Made by a program: the position numbers and the translations under genes | Shown here: positions 1 through 6,264 of the stretch, in pieces | Layout: each line of letters opens with the position of its first letter | How positions within the stretch are numbered: the stretch's first letter is position 1 | NCBI GenBank assembly: GCA_964438735.1 | Contig: CAYTLW010000131.1 | Span: 1-20,393, forward strand | From: CAYTLW01 sp964438735 | Lineage (GTDB): Bacteria > Myxococcota_A > UBA9042 | Direction of reading: 5' to 3' | DNA: 20,393 nt | The notes under the pieces: model-generated | Seen by the model: the letters and a program-made list of their open reading frames with translations, nothing else | What the model was told of the DNA's origin: nothing | The model's database searches: none

Positions 1-206
1 GCCGCTCGAGCAACTCAACGAGTTCCTCGCGGTAGCTTGCTGTGCTGTGGTGCTTCTCCTGCTGGGCGATGTACGACCGGAGCGCGGGCACCCCTTGTAG
101 CCCTGTCGAGAAGGCTGCAATCGCGAGTCTCCCAGGCGTGGCGCCCGCAGTCCAAACTGGCGAGGTGTCGCTGCTTCCATTTCGACCTCCGACTACGCCG
201 TAACAT
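1..206 (-). pseudogene. Remnant of REP-associated / IS200-like (Y1) tyrosine transposase, frameshifted and cut by the window edge
   Basis: Minus-strand frame with codons at 2-4, 5-7 and so on, read from about 112 down to 2, gives QGVPALRSYIAQQEKHH followed by a Y-REEL-VELLER stretch. This matches the C-terminal signature of RAYT/IS200-like transposases, where a YI..Q..HH helix is followed by an acidic EEL..LL helix. Upstream of about 110 the plausible continuation (SKW near residue 9, then an HAWETRDCSLL stretch resembling the family's F-A-W-Q-x-G-Y-x-x-F-S-V segment) lies in a different minus frame, so at least one frameshift separates the halves. No N-terminal HUH and catalytic Tyr region is visible in 207-430. 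The 3' end runs off the window. The family call comes from motif memory and the decay is seen directly. An alternative is a chance frame, but YIAQQEKHH in that context makes this unlikely. Confidence 0.55.
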
Positions 207-429
207 TACGCAACCGTGCAGGAAGTCCAGGATGTGTAGGATCGACAGGGCTTACGCCCCAGGCTAACAACTGACGCCGCTTCGCGGCTCTTCTCGCGGC
301 CTCGCGCGGCAAGCAGAGCTTCTCCCGCGTCGCTCGGCACACCACTTCCCGAGTCCAGGAAACTGGGGAAGTACCTACCGTCCGTCGAACTAGGGCGGCA
401 GGCGCAAGCGCCCGGCGCTCGAGGCGCGA
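207..429. other. Non-coding stretch with a REP-like hairpin next to the transposase remnant
   Basis: No credible gene is visible here. A short perfect hairpin, GCCGC-TTC-GCGGC, lies at 276-288. REP palindromes commonly sit beside RAYT transposases, so this may be a leftover REP. This is an inference, because only one copy is seen. The rest has no recognisable coding pattern in either strand. Confidence 0.35.
401..419 (-). terminator. GC-rich hairpin just downstream of the acetyltransferase gene
   Basis: Two overlapping alternative stems are visible: GGCGC-AA-GCGCC (401-412) and AGCGCC-C-GGCGCT (407-419). They start 11 bases past the acetyltransferase stop codon. No U-tract follows on the minus strand, so it may only stabilise the 3' end or be a weak terminator. 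Confidence 0.3.
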
Positions 430-915
430 TCAACCGAGCAGCGATTTCTGCAGGCAGAGGCGCGGCGCCGGCTTGAAGCCTGCGTGGGCCAGGAAGCCCA
501 GCAGCGGGAAGAGATCCCAGTCGACCTGGGTGCGGATCTCTTCGACCCGCAGGGCGCGCAGATTCATCTCCAGTTGGCGAATCAGGGCCTTGGCGACCTG
601 CTGACCCCGGTGATCGGGGTGCACGCCGATGGCGTCCAATACGGCGGCCCGCTCGGGCCGGCCGAACTCGCCCTGGAAGAAGGTCACGGTCACGAAACCG
701 ACCACCTCGTCGGCGATCTCGGCGGCCAGCGACAGGTGGATGCTGGACTCCTCCAGGGAGCGCTGGATGCGGATGCGATAGAACTCGCGCCGCGCCTCGC
801 CGCTCCAGGCCTCGTCGATGCCGACCACGGCGTCGAGGTCGCTCATGGCGAGGCTGCGGATCAAGACATCGTCGGTGTCGAGCTGGCCGGGATCCAGGTC
901 GAGATCATCCTTCAT
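430..915 (-). CDS. GNAT-family N-acetyltransferase
   Basis: 161 aa, the usual size of a single GNAT domain. It would transfer an acetyl group from acetyl-CoA to an amine; the substrate cannot be told. The acetyl-CoA-binding motif A is visible as GVHPDHRGQQVAKALIRQLE (about residues 97-116), where R-G-Q-Q-V-A is a variant of the canonical Q/R-x-x-G-x-G/A loop. The preceding strand (A-V-L-D-A-I-G-V) and the earlier V-V-G-F-V-T-V strand fit the fold. The ATG at 915 has a good GAGGAG ribosome site four bases upstream. The first 15 residues are acidic and probably disordered. No signal peptide is present, so it is cytoplasmic. It is separated by 115 bp from the membrane-protein gene on the same strand and could be read through from it, but there is no functional link I can defend. 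Confidence 0.85.
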   Translation of the reverse strand: MKDDLDLDPGQLDTDDVLIRSLAMSDLDAVVGIDEAWSGEARREFYRIRIQRSLEESSIHLSLAAEIADEVVGFVTVTFFQGEFGRPERAAVLDAIGVHPDHRGQQVAKALIRQLEMNLRALRVEEIRTQVDWDLFPLLGFLAHAGFKPAPRLCLQKSLLG

Positions 916-1030
916 GGGCTCCTCTTGCGGCGCGCGGGTGACGCGTGCCCCGGTTCTAGCGCCTGCGCCGCAGCGCTGGCAAGTTCTGAATATGCATCGC
1001 GCGGCGAGATCATGGACACGGACCGCTGGT

Positions 1031-2317
1031 TCACGGCGCCTGCTCGGGCTGCCTGAGCAACGCCATGGTCAGGCCGTAGCCGAGCACGATGCCGGCGCCG
1101 GCCAGGGCTACGCCGGCCGCGATTCCCAACGGTTGCCATCCGCTGAGGATCGCCGCCGCTCCCAACACCACCGCCGCACCATGCAGCCACAATCCGGGTC
1201 GCGCTCGCTTCGTCGGCAGGAGCTGGCGCATGGCCGGGACCGGAACCAGCCCGGCCAGGTGGGCGAAGCGGTGAAACCAGACCAGGAAGGGCACGATGCG
1301 GGTCAACATGCCGTGCACGATCATGGCCGCCCAGCCGTAGATGGCCAGCCAGCCCAGCAGCAGCGGCCAGCGGCTGTCTTCGTCTACGGCCGTGGCAATC
1401 GCCGCCGCCAGCGTCAAGAGACCCAACGCCAGGCCAGCGCGCCAGAAGTCCAGGCTGATGTCTTTGCGTCTGCGCTTTCGGCGGGCCAGCGTGCGCAACA
1501 TCAGCACGGGATGAGCCAGCCAGGCCACCAGCGCCGCCGGCGCCGCCGCCATGGCCACTGCACCCGTTCCGCCTCCGGCCAGCACGACGATGGTGACGGC
1601 CACCACGGACAGGCTCAGCAGCGTCACGCCGGTCAATGCCACCGGGCGTGATACCGGCGGCGCCAGGTAGAACATGGGCACGACCTGCAGCGAGACGGCG
1701 AAGATCAGGCCGCCGATCCAGCCCAGCAGTCCGACGACCGCGTGGGCCGCCAACCACGCCAGTCGATCGGCGGGGAAGTCGCCGTCGAGCCAGCCCCAGG
1801 ACATGCGCAGGCCAAGGCCAGCGACCAGAATCAAGGCCAGCACCGCGGCCCTCATGCCGGGCACGGCCTCGTGCTCCGAAGGCGCGCGGGCCAGGGCGAT
1901 GACCACCGGGATGACGAACAGGATCAGGGCCGCGCCAATGCAGCCGAAGGCGACGCCGAACGCCGCTGGAGGCGCACCGGAGAACCCGGCGACGAGGCCC
2001 ACGAAACCCAATACCCAGAGCGCGTGCACCGCGTGGGCCAGGCGGATGCCGGGCACCGGCGCGCCGGCGACCACCGGGATCATCTGGTACAGGGCGCCCA
2101 ACATGGCCGAACCCAGTACGCCCAAGGTGCCCAGGTGGGTGGTGGCCAGGGCGGCGGGGGTCCAGGAGGAGGCCACGGCGCTGCCCGCATCGCGCGCCAG
2201 CAGGATGCCGGCGGCGATCATGGCCACCGGCACCAGGGCGAAGAACGAGCAGGGGATGGACAGCGGCGGGGCCTGCTCTGTGCTCAGTCCAGCTGCGCTG
2301 GCATCGGCGAGGCTCAT
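1031..2317 (-). CDS. Polytopic haem-copper-oxidase-subunit-I-like (NnrS-like) membrane protein
   Basis: 428 aa with about 11-12 predicted membrane helices. Histidines fall inside or at the ends of helices, as in haem-copper oxidase subunit I relatives: THLGTLGVLGSAMLGALYQM (H61), H95/H98, AHAVVGLLGWIGG (H192) and VHGMLTRIVPFLVWFHRF (H335, H349), then H353. Each helix ending in ALYQMIPV or LQVVPMFY is typical of oxidase-like proteins that sit beside hemerythrin and DUF2249 genes. It may bind haem or sense, handle or export NO or another redox ligand; this is inference. The start is chosen at ATG 2317, which overlaps the stop of the upstream regulator gene as ATGA and has a GAGGAGG site 5-6 bases upstream. 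The same frame stays open to about 2830 but that part is a shadow of the regulator gene. Alternative calls are an NnrS family member (no W-H-x-H-E-M motif seen) or a generic permease. Confidence 0.75.
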   Translation of the reverse strand: MSLADASAAGLSTEQAPPLSIPCSFFALVPVAMIAAGILLARDAGSAVASSWTPAALATTHLGTLGVLGSAMLGALYQMIPVVAGAPVPGIRLAHAVHALWVLGFVGLVAGFSGAPPAAFGVAFGCIGAALILFVIPVVIALARAPSEHEAVPGMRAAVLALILVAGLGLRMSWGWLDGDFPADRLAWLAAHAVVGLLGWIGGLIFAVSLQVVPMFYLAPPVSRPVALTGVTLLSLSVVAVTIVVLAGGGTGAVAMAAAPAALVAWLAHPVLMLRTLARRKRRRKDISLDFWRAGLALGLLTLAAAIATAVDEDSRWPLLLGWLAIYGWAAMIVHGMLTRIVPFLVWFHRFAHLAGLVPVPAMRQLLPTKRARPGLWLHGAAVVLGAAAILSGWQPLGIAAGVALAGAGIVLGYGLTMALLRQPEQAP

Positions 2318-3393
2318 GCGGGCCTCCTCACGTGCAGCAGGGCCCGGCCATCGAGGGCCTCGGCCACCGTCCAGGCCAGGCCGCGCTTGTCCAGCAGCGG
2401 CATCAACATGCGCGGGTAGCGCGGCAGCCAGCCGAGCCAGGAGGCGCCCGGTTCGAGCGCCGCCGTGGCCACCAGCGTGGCCTCCAGGGGCTCCGGCGGC
2501 TCCAGGTCGATGAGCTCGGCCACGTCCTGTGTCGAACGCGCCACCACCGCCACGCAGCAGGCGCCGTTGTCGAGAATACGTGCGTGCACGCTGTGGCCAT
2601 GGCCGCCCAACAAGGTGATGAGCGGCGCCGGGCGGAAGGGCACGGTCAATAACAACGCCGCGCCGGGTCGCAAGCGGGCCACCGCGGCCAGCACGTCGTC
2701 GAGGGGGTCGCGACCGCCGGCCAGGATGGGCCGGACGTCCAGCTGCGAGATACCGTCTTGCACCGCCTCGTCCACCTCCGCCGGCGCGTCGGTCGTCGAG
2801 TCGCCGCGCGACTGGACGCCCTCGAGCCACAAACGCAGCAGGGGCCGGATCTCCGCCGACAGGTCATCCTGCCGACCCGCCAGCTGCCACTGCAGGACCA
2901 GCGCCTGCACCATGCCGACGTAGAGCAGGCCCGCCCGCTGGGGCGCCACACGACGATCCAGCAGGCCCTCGCGCTGCCCCTGACGGACCAGTTCGGCCAC
3001 CAGGGAGCGCTGCATGGACAGCAGCTGGGACAGGGCCATGCGCAGGGGCTCGCTGTCGGCGCTGCCATCGGAGAAGAGCAGCCGTGGCATGCCAGGGTTC
3101 TCTTGCACGTAGCCGGCCAGGGCCACCGCCAGGCGCTCCAGGCGGACCAGGCCGTCGGCCGGCTCCTCGAGCAGGGCCTGGGCCACCGTGCCCAGCTGCG
3201 TACGGGCGTGGTCCACCACCGCCACCATGAGCGCGTCGCGGGAGCGGAAGTGGCGGAACAGGGCGGGCTGGCTGAGGCCGAGATGTCGCGCCACCGTGCG
3301 CGTACTCAACGCGCTCAAGGTGTTGTCGGCCAGCAAGGTCAAGGCCGCCTCGATGAGCTGCTGCCGTCGTTGTTCCGTCGTCTGGCGTGCCAT
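2314..3393 (-). CDS. TetR-family regulator fused to two DUF2249-like domains
   Basis: 359 aa, much longer than a usual TetR protein (190-220). Residues about 8-60 form a TetR DNA-binding domain, with recognition HTH STRTVARHLGLSQPALFRHF at about 30-49. Residues about 65-195 look like the helical ligand/dimer domain. The extra C-terminus shows a DUF2249-type domain at about 217-286: it opens with SQLDVRP, then an (A/G)-x-x-L-x-P-G turn (LRPGAALLL) and PFRPAPLITLL. A second, more degenerate copy lies at about 295-358 (IDLEPPEPLEATL, LEPGASWL, PRYPRMLMPLL). DUF2249 is often found fused to or beside hemerythrins. The gene is divergent from a hemerythrin gene and overlaps the oxidase-like gene by four bases. 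A GGGAGG site lies 7 bases before ATG 3393. An operator-like palindrome on its own promoter suggests autorepression. The DUF2249 call is mine from pattern; the fusion itself is one uninterrupted frame. Confidence 0.85.
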   Translation of the reverse strand: MARQTTEQRRQQLIEAALTLLADNTLSALSTRTVARHLGLSQPALFRHFRSRDALMVAVVDHARTQLGTVAQALLEEPADGLVRLERLAVALAGYVQENPGMPRLLFSDGSADSEPLRMALSQLLSMQRSLVAELVRQGQREGLLDRRVAPQRAGLLYVGMVQALVLQWQLAGRQDDLSAEIRPLLRLWLEGVQSRGDSTTDAPAEVDEAVQDGISQLDVRPILAGGRDPLDDVLAAVARLRPGAALLLTVPFRPAPLITLLGGHGHSVHARILDNGACCVAVVARSTQDVAELIDLEPPEPLEATLVATAALEPGASWLGWLPRYPRMLMPLLDKRGLAWTVAEALDGRALLHVRRPA

Positions 3394-3450
3394 GACTTCG
3401 CCTCCCCGCCGCAGCCGCCAGCGCCAGAACGCCGAGCGTGCGACTGCTAT

Positions 3451-3478
3451 ATGTTATCGCTCGATAACTACATTGCAA
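3451..3478 (-). promoter_or_regulatory. Predicted sigma70-type promoter of the TetR-DUF2249 gene
   Basis: On the minus strand a TTGCAA -35 box (3473-3478) and a TAACAT -10 box (3451-3456) are separated by 16 bases. The palindrome at 3453-3468 covers the -10 box and most of the spacer. The start codon is at 3393, leaving a leader of roughly 50 bases. Confidence 0.5.
3453..3468. promoter_or_regulatory. Operator copy 1, GTTATC-GCTC-GATAAC
   Basis: Inverted repeat with seven-base arms GTTATCG and CGATAAC and a two-base centre. It shares the half-sites GTTATC/GATAAC with the second copy at 3557-3572. It is AT-rich inside GC-rich DNA and overlaps the predicted -10 box of the regulator gene. It most likely binds the divergently encoded TetR protein; the binding is inferred. 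Confidence 0.75.
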
Positions 3479-3541
3479 CCCGTTTGGAGAAACGGCGTCA
3501 TGAAGCCGATTATAACATCCTTCAGCGGCGCAGATCCGCCC

Positions 3542-3569
3542 TTGACGCCGCCAAAAGTTATCATATGAT
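3542..3569 (+). promoter_or_regulatory. Predicted sigma70-type promoter of the hemerythrin gene
   Basis: TTGACG (3542-3547) and TATGAT (3564-3569) are spaced by 16 bases, close to the consensus boxes. The -10 box lies inside the palindrome at 3557-3572, so a protein bound there would block RNA polymerase. The predicted start of transcription is about 33 bases before ATG 3609. Confidence 0.65.
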
Positions 3570-3572
3570 AAC
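3557..3572. promoter_or_regulatory. Operator copy 2, GTTATCATATGATAAC
   Basis: A perfect 16-bp palindrome sharing GTTATC-N4-GATAAC with copy 1; the centres of the two copies are 104 bp apart. It overlaps the -10 box of the hemerythrin promoter and ends 36 bases before its start codon. Two matching palindromes, each placed on one of the two divergent promoters, are the expected layout for a local TetR regulon. Confidence 0.8.
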
Positions 3573-3608
3573 AACCGAGCCGCGCAGGACTGCGGCAAGG
3601 AGACAGAC

Positions 3609-4061
3609 ATGAGCGAACAACCGGCGGCCGGCATCTTCGACACCTTCAGCGGTGACCATCGGCGCTGCGACAGTCTCTGGGCTGCGGTCGAGGCGGCCGG
3701 CAACAACGGCGATGACGCCGCCACCAGCGCCGCATGGCAGAAGTTCGCCGCGGCCATGGATCGGCATTTCCGCATGGAAGAAGACGTGCTCTTCCCCGCC
3801 TTCGAGCGCACCACGGGCATGGTCGGAATGGGGCCCACAGTGGTCATGCGAGCCGAACACGAGCAGATGCGAGGCGTCCTGCGAACCATGGCCGGATGCG
3901 CCGCCTCAGGAGACTACGAAGGCCTCCTGGACCATGGCGACACCCTGCTCATGCTGATCCAGCAGCACAACGTCAAGGAAGAGGGAATCCTCTACCCCAT
4001 GGCCCAGCAGCACCTGACCGCCGCCTGGCCCGAGCTGCACGCCCAACTACCGTCAGAATAG
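3609..4061 (+). CDS. Hemerythrin (HHE) domain protein
   Basis: 150 aa, a single four-helix-bundle hemerythrin domain that should bind a non-haem di-iron centre and through it O2, NO or peroxide. Candidate ligands are H17 (SGDHRRCD), H53 and E57 (DRHFRMEEDVLFPAFE), H84 (MRAEHEQMR) and H120 with E124 (QQHNVKEEGILYP). The H-x3-E pairs and the LFPAFE and EEGILYP blocks are hallmark features. There is no signal peptide, so it is cytoplasmic. AAGGAG (3597-3602) lies 6 bases before the ATG. It is the only gene of its transcript, divergent from the TetR-DUF2249 gene, which probably represses it through the palindrome over its -10 box. The second H-x3-H pair of classical hemerythrins is not obvious (R88 is at the expected position), so the iron-site geometry may differ. 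Ric/YtfE-like di-iron repair is a possible but unproven role. Confidence 0.92.
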   Translation: MSEQPAAGIFDTFSGDHRRCDSLWAAVEAAGNNGDDAATSAAWQKFAAAMDRHFRMEEDVLFPAFERTTGMVGMGPTVVMRAEHEQMRGVLRTMAGCAASGDYEGLLDHGDTLLMLIQQHNVKEEGILYPMAQQHLTAAWPELHAQLPSE

Positions 4062-4127
4062 AAGCGCGTGGGAGCCGCTCGACGCCTCCACCTGCAAGGC
4101 TCGAAGTGAATGGCCAGGCAGTGGGGA

Positions 4128-4155
4128 GGCAGGAAGAATGACACTTCTTCCTGCC
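4128..4155. terminator. Bidirectional hairpin terminator between convergent genes
   Basis: Perfect 11-bp stem GGCAGGAAGAA / TTCTTCCTGCC (4128-4138 and 4145-4155) with a TGACAC loop. It sits between the hemerythrin gene (plus) and the HTH-TPR-SDPK gene (minus). It carries its A/T tract inside the stem rather than after it, yet its position and perfection support termination from both sides. Confidence 0.75.
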
Positions 4156-4176
4156 GGGGGCCGAGCCCCGGCCCCC
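4156..4176. terminator. Second adjoining GC hairpin
   Basis: GGGGGCC (4156-4162) pairs with GGCCCCC (4170-4176) around a seven-base loop. It abuts the stronger terminator and ends six bases before the stop of the convergent gene. It probably reinforces termination of minus-strand transcription. Confidence 0.45.
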
Positions 4177-4182
4177 CAAAGA

Positions 4183-6108
4183 TTACGCGTGGTGCGCTTC
4201 GTCCTCGGCGTCGGCCTCTTCGGTGCACTCCGTCGTCTCATCCGCGTCCGTCGGCTCCTTGGGGTCGGAGTCCGAGGGCTTCTTGGGATCGGAGGAAGCG
4301 GGCGACTTGGGGTCGGAACCTTCGGGGTTCTTCGGGTCGGAACCCTCGGGGTTCTTGGGGTCGGAACCGTCGGGCTTCTTCGGATCGGATCCTTCGGGAT
4401 CCTTGGGATCTGAGTTGGTCGGATTGGTGCCCGGGCACTTCTTCTTCTTGGGGTCGGAGCCCTCGGGATTCTTCGGGTCGGAACCCTCGGGATTCTTCGG
4501 GTCCGAGGCGGATGGCTTCTTGGGGTCGGAGTTCAACGGGTTCTTCGGATCGGAGCTCGCCGGACCCTTGGGGTCGGAGGACACCGGCTCCTTGGGGTCA
4601 GAGCTCTGCGGCTGCTTCGGGTCCGAACCCTCGGGCCGCACATCGCCGGCGTGGATGTTGTAATCCAGCACCACAACCGGGATACCCAAGCCGGCCTCAT
4701 CGCCGCTGTCGCCTGCGCTTTCGTCGGCCACGCAGCCGCCCATCATGCCGGTGCCCAGCACCAGCAGCAGGCCCAGCATGGCGTTCAGCCACGGCACCCG
4801 CAGCAGCCACGCAAGACGCTCGGTCTCGGCAGGCTGGCCCGCATCGCGCGTCGCCGCGGCCAGGGGCTGCAGCACTTCAGCGTGGCGGATGCCATCGCGG
4901 TAGACCCAATCCAGTACGTGCTCGTACTGCATGGAGGCCTTCTTCTGCATGTTCAGGCTGCGGTAGAACTGGTACTTCAGCACCTCGGCCATGGACATCA
5001 GCAGGGGGTCGCCGGCGTCGCTGGCGGCGCGTGCGGCCAGCTTGACGTAGCGCTGCGTGCGGTGGGCCTCGCCCAGGGCCAGGCAGACCCAGGCGCGCCG
5101 GTTGTGCATACGGGCCAGCACGGTGGGCGGCAGGCTGTCGGCCTTCTCGAGCTCGTCCAGGCGGGCGTTGGCCGCGTCGTACTCGCCGGCGCGGATCTCC
5201 AGCATCGCGAGGTCGGTGACGATGGCGAGCCGGTCCACATGGGTCTTGTGGCCTTCGGTCTGCTCGTAGGCGACCAGCGCCTGCTCGTAGGAGGAACGGG
5301 CCCGGTGGGCGTAGCGCTCGCCGTCCTTGGTGCCATGGTGGATGAGCGACTTCTGCTCGAAGAGGTCACCCATGCCGTGCCAGCATTTGCCGTCGAGCCA
5401 GCGCTCGCCGGCGAGGATGGTGGCGAAGCGGGCGCGGCAGGCCTCCAACGTACGCAGGGCCATCTCGAGGTGACCGCGACGACGATAGATGGTGGCCCGC
5501 TCGAGCTCGGCGGCCAGCAGAGACGCTTCGATCTTGCCGGCGGGTGCGCCGGGCAGCTCGGCCATGCCGATGTACAGGTTGACCGCGTCGTCTACGAAGC
5601 GCAGCGCGTCGTCGATGAAGCCCGGGTGCTTGCCGTGCAGACGCACGAGCTTGCCGATGACCAGGCTCATGTCGGCGCGGATACGCAGGCTGTCGGCGCA
5701 GGTTTTGCCCATGGAGCGCTCGTACAAACGCACCGCGCCCTGCAGGGCGTACATATCCTCGTCCCGATCGTACGCGTCGATGACCTCGTTGGCCTCTTCG
5801 TCGGTCGGCGGTCCGTCACCGAACTCCAGCGGCAGCAGGTCGTCTTCGAACTCGATCAGCAGACGGCAGATATGCCGGCCGATGTCGACCACATGGGCCA
5901 GCTGCTCGGCATAACCCTGACGGGTGCCGGAGTCGCCGCGCAGGATGCGGTAGACCTGACTGACGTTCTTGGCGGTGCCGAAGCGACTCTGAGTCCGCTC
6001 GGCAAGTTCGCGATCGCACAGACCAAAGACCTGGCGTCTCCGGTTGATGACTGCGAGGAGCGCGGGGTAGCGACCCTCTTGTCGGCCGTGCTGGGCGCTG
6101 CGTGGCAT
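4183..6108 (-). CDS. HTH-TPR-transmembrane protein with 15-copy SDPK repeat tail
   Basis: 641 aa. I do not recognise a named family. Residues about 17-75 look like an XRE-type helix-turn-helix (R-E-L-A-E-R-T-Q ... V-S-Q-V-Y-R-I-L-R-G). Residues about 100-430 are helical with TPR-like features (A-x-x-Y-x-x-x-L, L-E-M-A-L-R-T-L-E-A). Residues 439-457 form one hydrophobic segment, LLRVPWLNAMLGLLLVLGTG, followed by MMGGC, which resembles a lipobox at C459. From about 494 come 15 copies of SDPK with an 8-residue period, a break at KKKKCPGTNPTN, and an acidic end. If the segment spans the membrane, a cytoplasmic DNA-binding/TPR part is tied to an extracytoplasmic repeat rod; this is inference. The start at ATG 6108 is preferred because GGAGGT lies 4 bases upstream; ATG 6138 in the same frame has none. 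An AT-rich palindrome lies 81-100 bp upstream. Confidence 0.8.
   Translation of the reverse strand: MPRSAQHGRQEGRYPALLAVINRRRQVFGLCDRELAERTQSRFGTAKNVSQVYRILRGDSGTRQGYAEQLAHVVDIGRHICRLLIEFEDDLLPLEFGDGPPTDEEANEVIDAYDRDEDMYALQGAVRLYERSMGKTCADSLRIRADMSLVIGKLVRLHGKHPGFIDDALRFVDDAVNLYIGMAELPGAPAGKIEASLLAAELERATIYRRRGHLEMALRTLEACRARFATILAGERWLDGKCWHGMGDLFEQKSLIHHGTKDGERYAHRARSSYEQALVAYEQTEGHKTHVDRLAIVTDLAMLEIRAGEYDAANARLDELEKADSLPPTVLARMHNRRAWVCLALGEAHRTQRYVKLAARAASDAGDPLLMSMAEVLKYQFYRSLNMQKKASMQYEHVLDWVYRDGIRHAEVLQPLAAATRDAGQPAETERLAWLLRVPWLNAMLGLLLVLGTGMMGGCVADESAGDSGDEAGLGIPVVVLDYNIHAGDVRPEGSDPKQPQSSDPKEPVSSDPKGPASSDPKNPLNSDPKKPSASDPKNPEGSDPKNPEGSDPKKKKCPGTNPTNSDPKDPEGSDPKKPDGSDPKNPEGSDPKNPEGSDPKSPASSDPKKPSDSDPKEPTDADETTECTEEADAEDEAHHA
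4258..4626 (-). repeat. In-gene 24-bp tandem repeat coding for SDPKxPxx
   Basis: Fifteen SDPK units are coded between these positions. Thirteen of the fourteen intervals are exactly 24 bp; one is 45 bp because of the KKKKCPGTNPTN insertion. Several neighbouring units are near identical at DNA level (coding for EGSDPKNP), so recent expansion and copy-number variation between strains are likely. Confidence 0.95.
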
Positions 6109-6188
6109 CTCGACCTCCAGGCGGACGAATCTGTCCATTTGGGGGCGTGATGATGGCAGTCCCCCGCGGGCGCGTACAAGGGGTTTCG

Positions 6189-6208
6189 CTTTTGCAACCG
6201 TGCAAAAG
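6189..6208. promoter_or_regulatory. AT-rich palindrome CTTTTGCA-N4-TGCAAAAG, candidate operator
   Basis: Perfect 8-bp arms around ACCG. It lies 57 bases past the stop of the small secreted basic protein gene and 81 bases upstream of the HTH-TPR-SDPK start, both on the minus strand. No T-run follows it in the minus direction, so a terminator is less likely than a regulator site, possibly for the HTH protein itself. Confidence 0.45.
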
Positions 6209-6264
6209 GGGCAGGAAGCCCCGTCGAGTCGGAGTCGCGCAGGGACCGTAGGTCGACTTGTCGG

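Noticed and set aside
1031..2317. Calling the membrane protein NnrS outright.
   Set aside because: Size and helix number fit, but the W-H-x-H-E-M type motif of NnrS is absent; the oxidase-subunit-I-like pattern is a better match.
2318..2830. A 171-codon upstream extension of the oxidase-like membrane protein, continuing its frame.
   Set aside because: It overlaps the TetR-DUF2249 gene in another frame, is Arg/Gly-rich, and the ATG at 2317 has a strong ribosome site and the typical ATGA overlap.
3735..4141. An overlapping plus-strand frame (3734-4141) running past the hemerythrin stop.
   Set aside because: It is an Arg/His/Ala-rich out-of-frame shadow of the hemerythrin gene and enters the terminator hairpin.
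4258..4626. A CRISPR array, because of the regular repeats.
   Set aside because: The 24-bp period has no spacers, and the repeat is in frame and codes SDPKxPxx within a gene.
4729..4777. A separate repeat lipoprotein starting inside the HTH-TPR gene at about codon 444.
   Set aside because: The hydrophobic segment and MMGGC look like a lipoprotein signal, but there is no ribosome site before the internal Met and no basic residues between it and the core; the frame is continuous, so one protein is the simpler reading.
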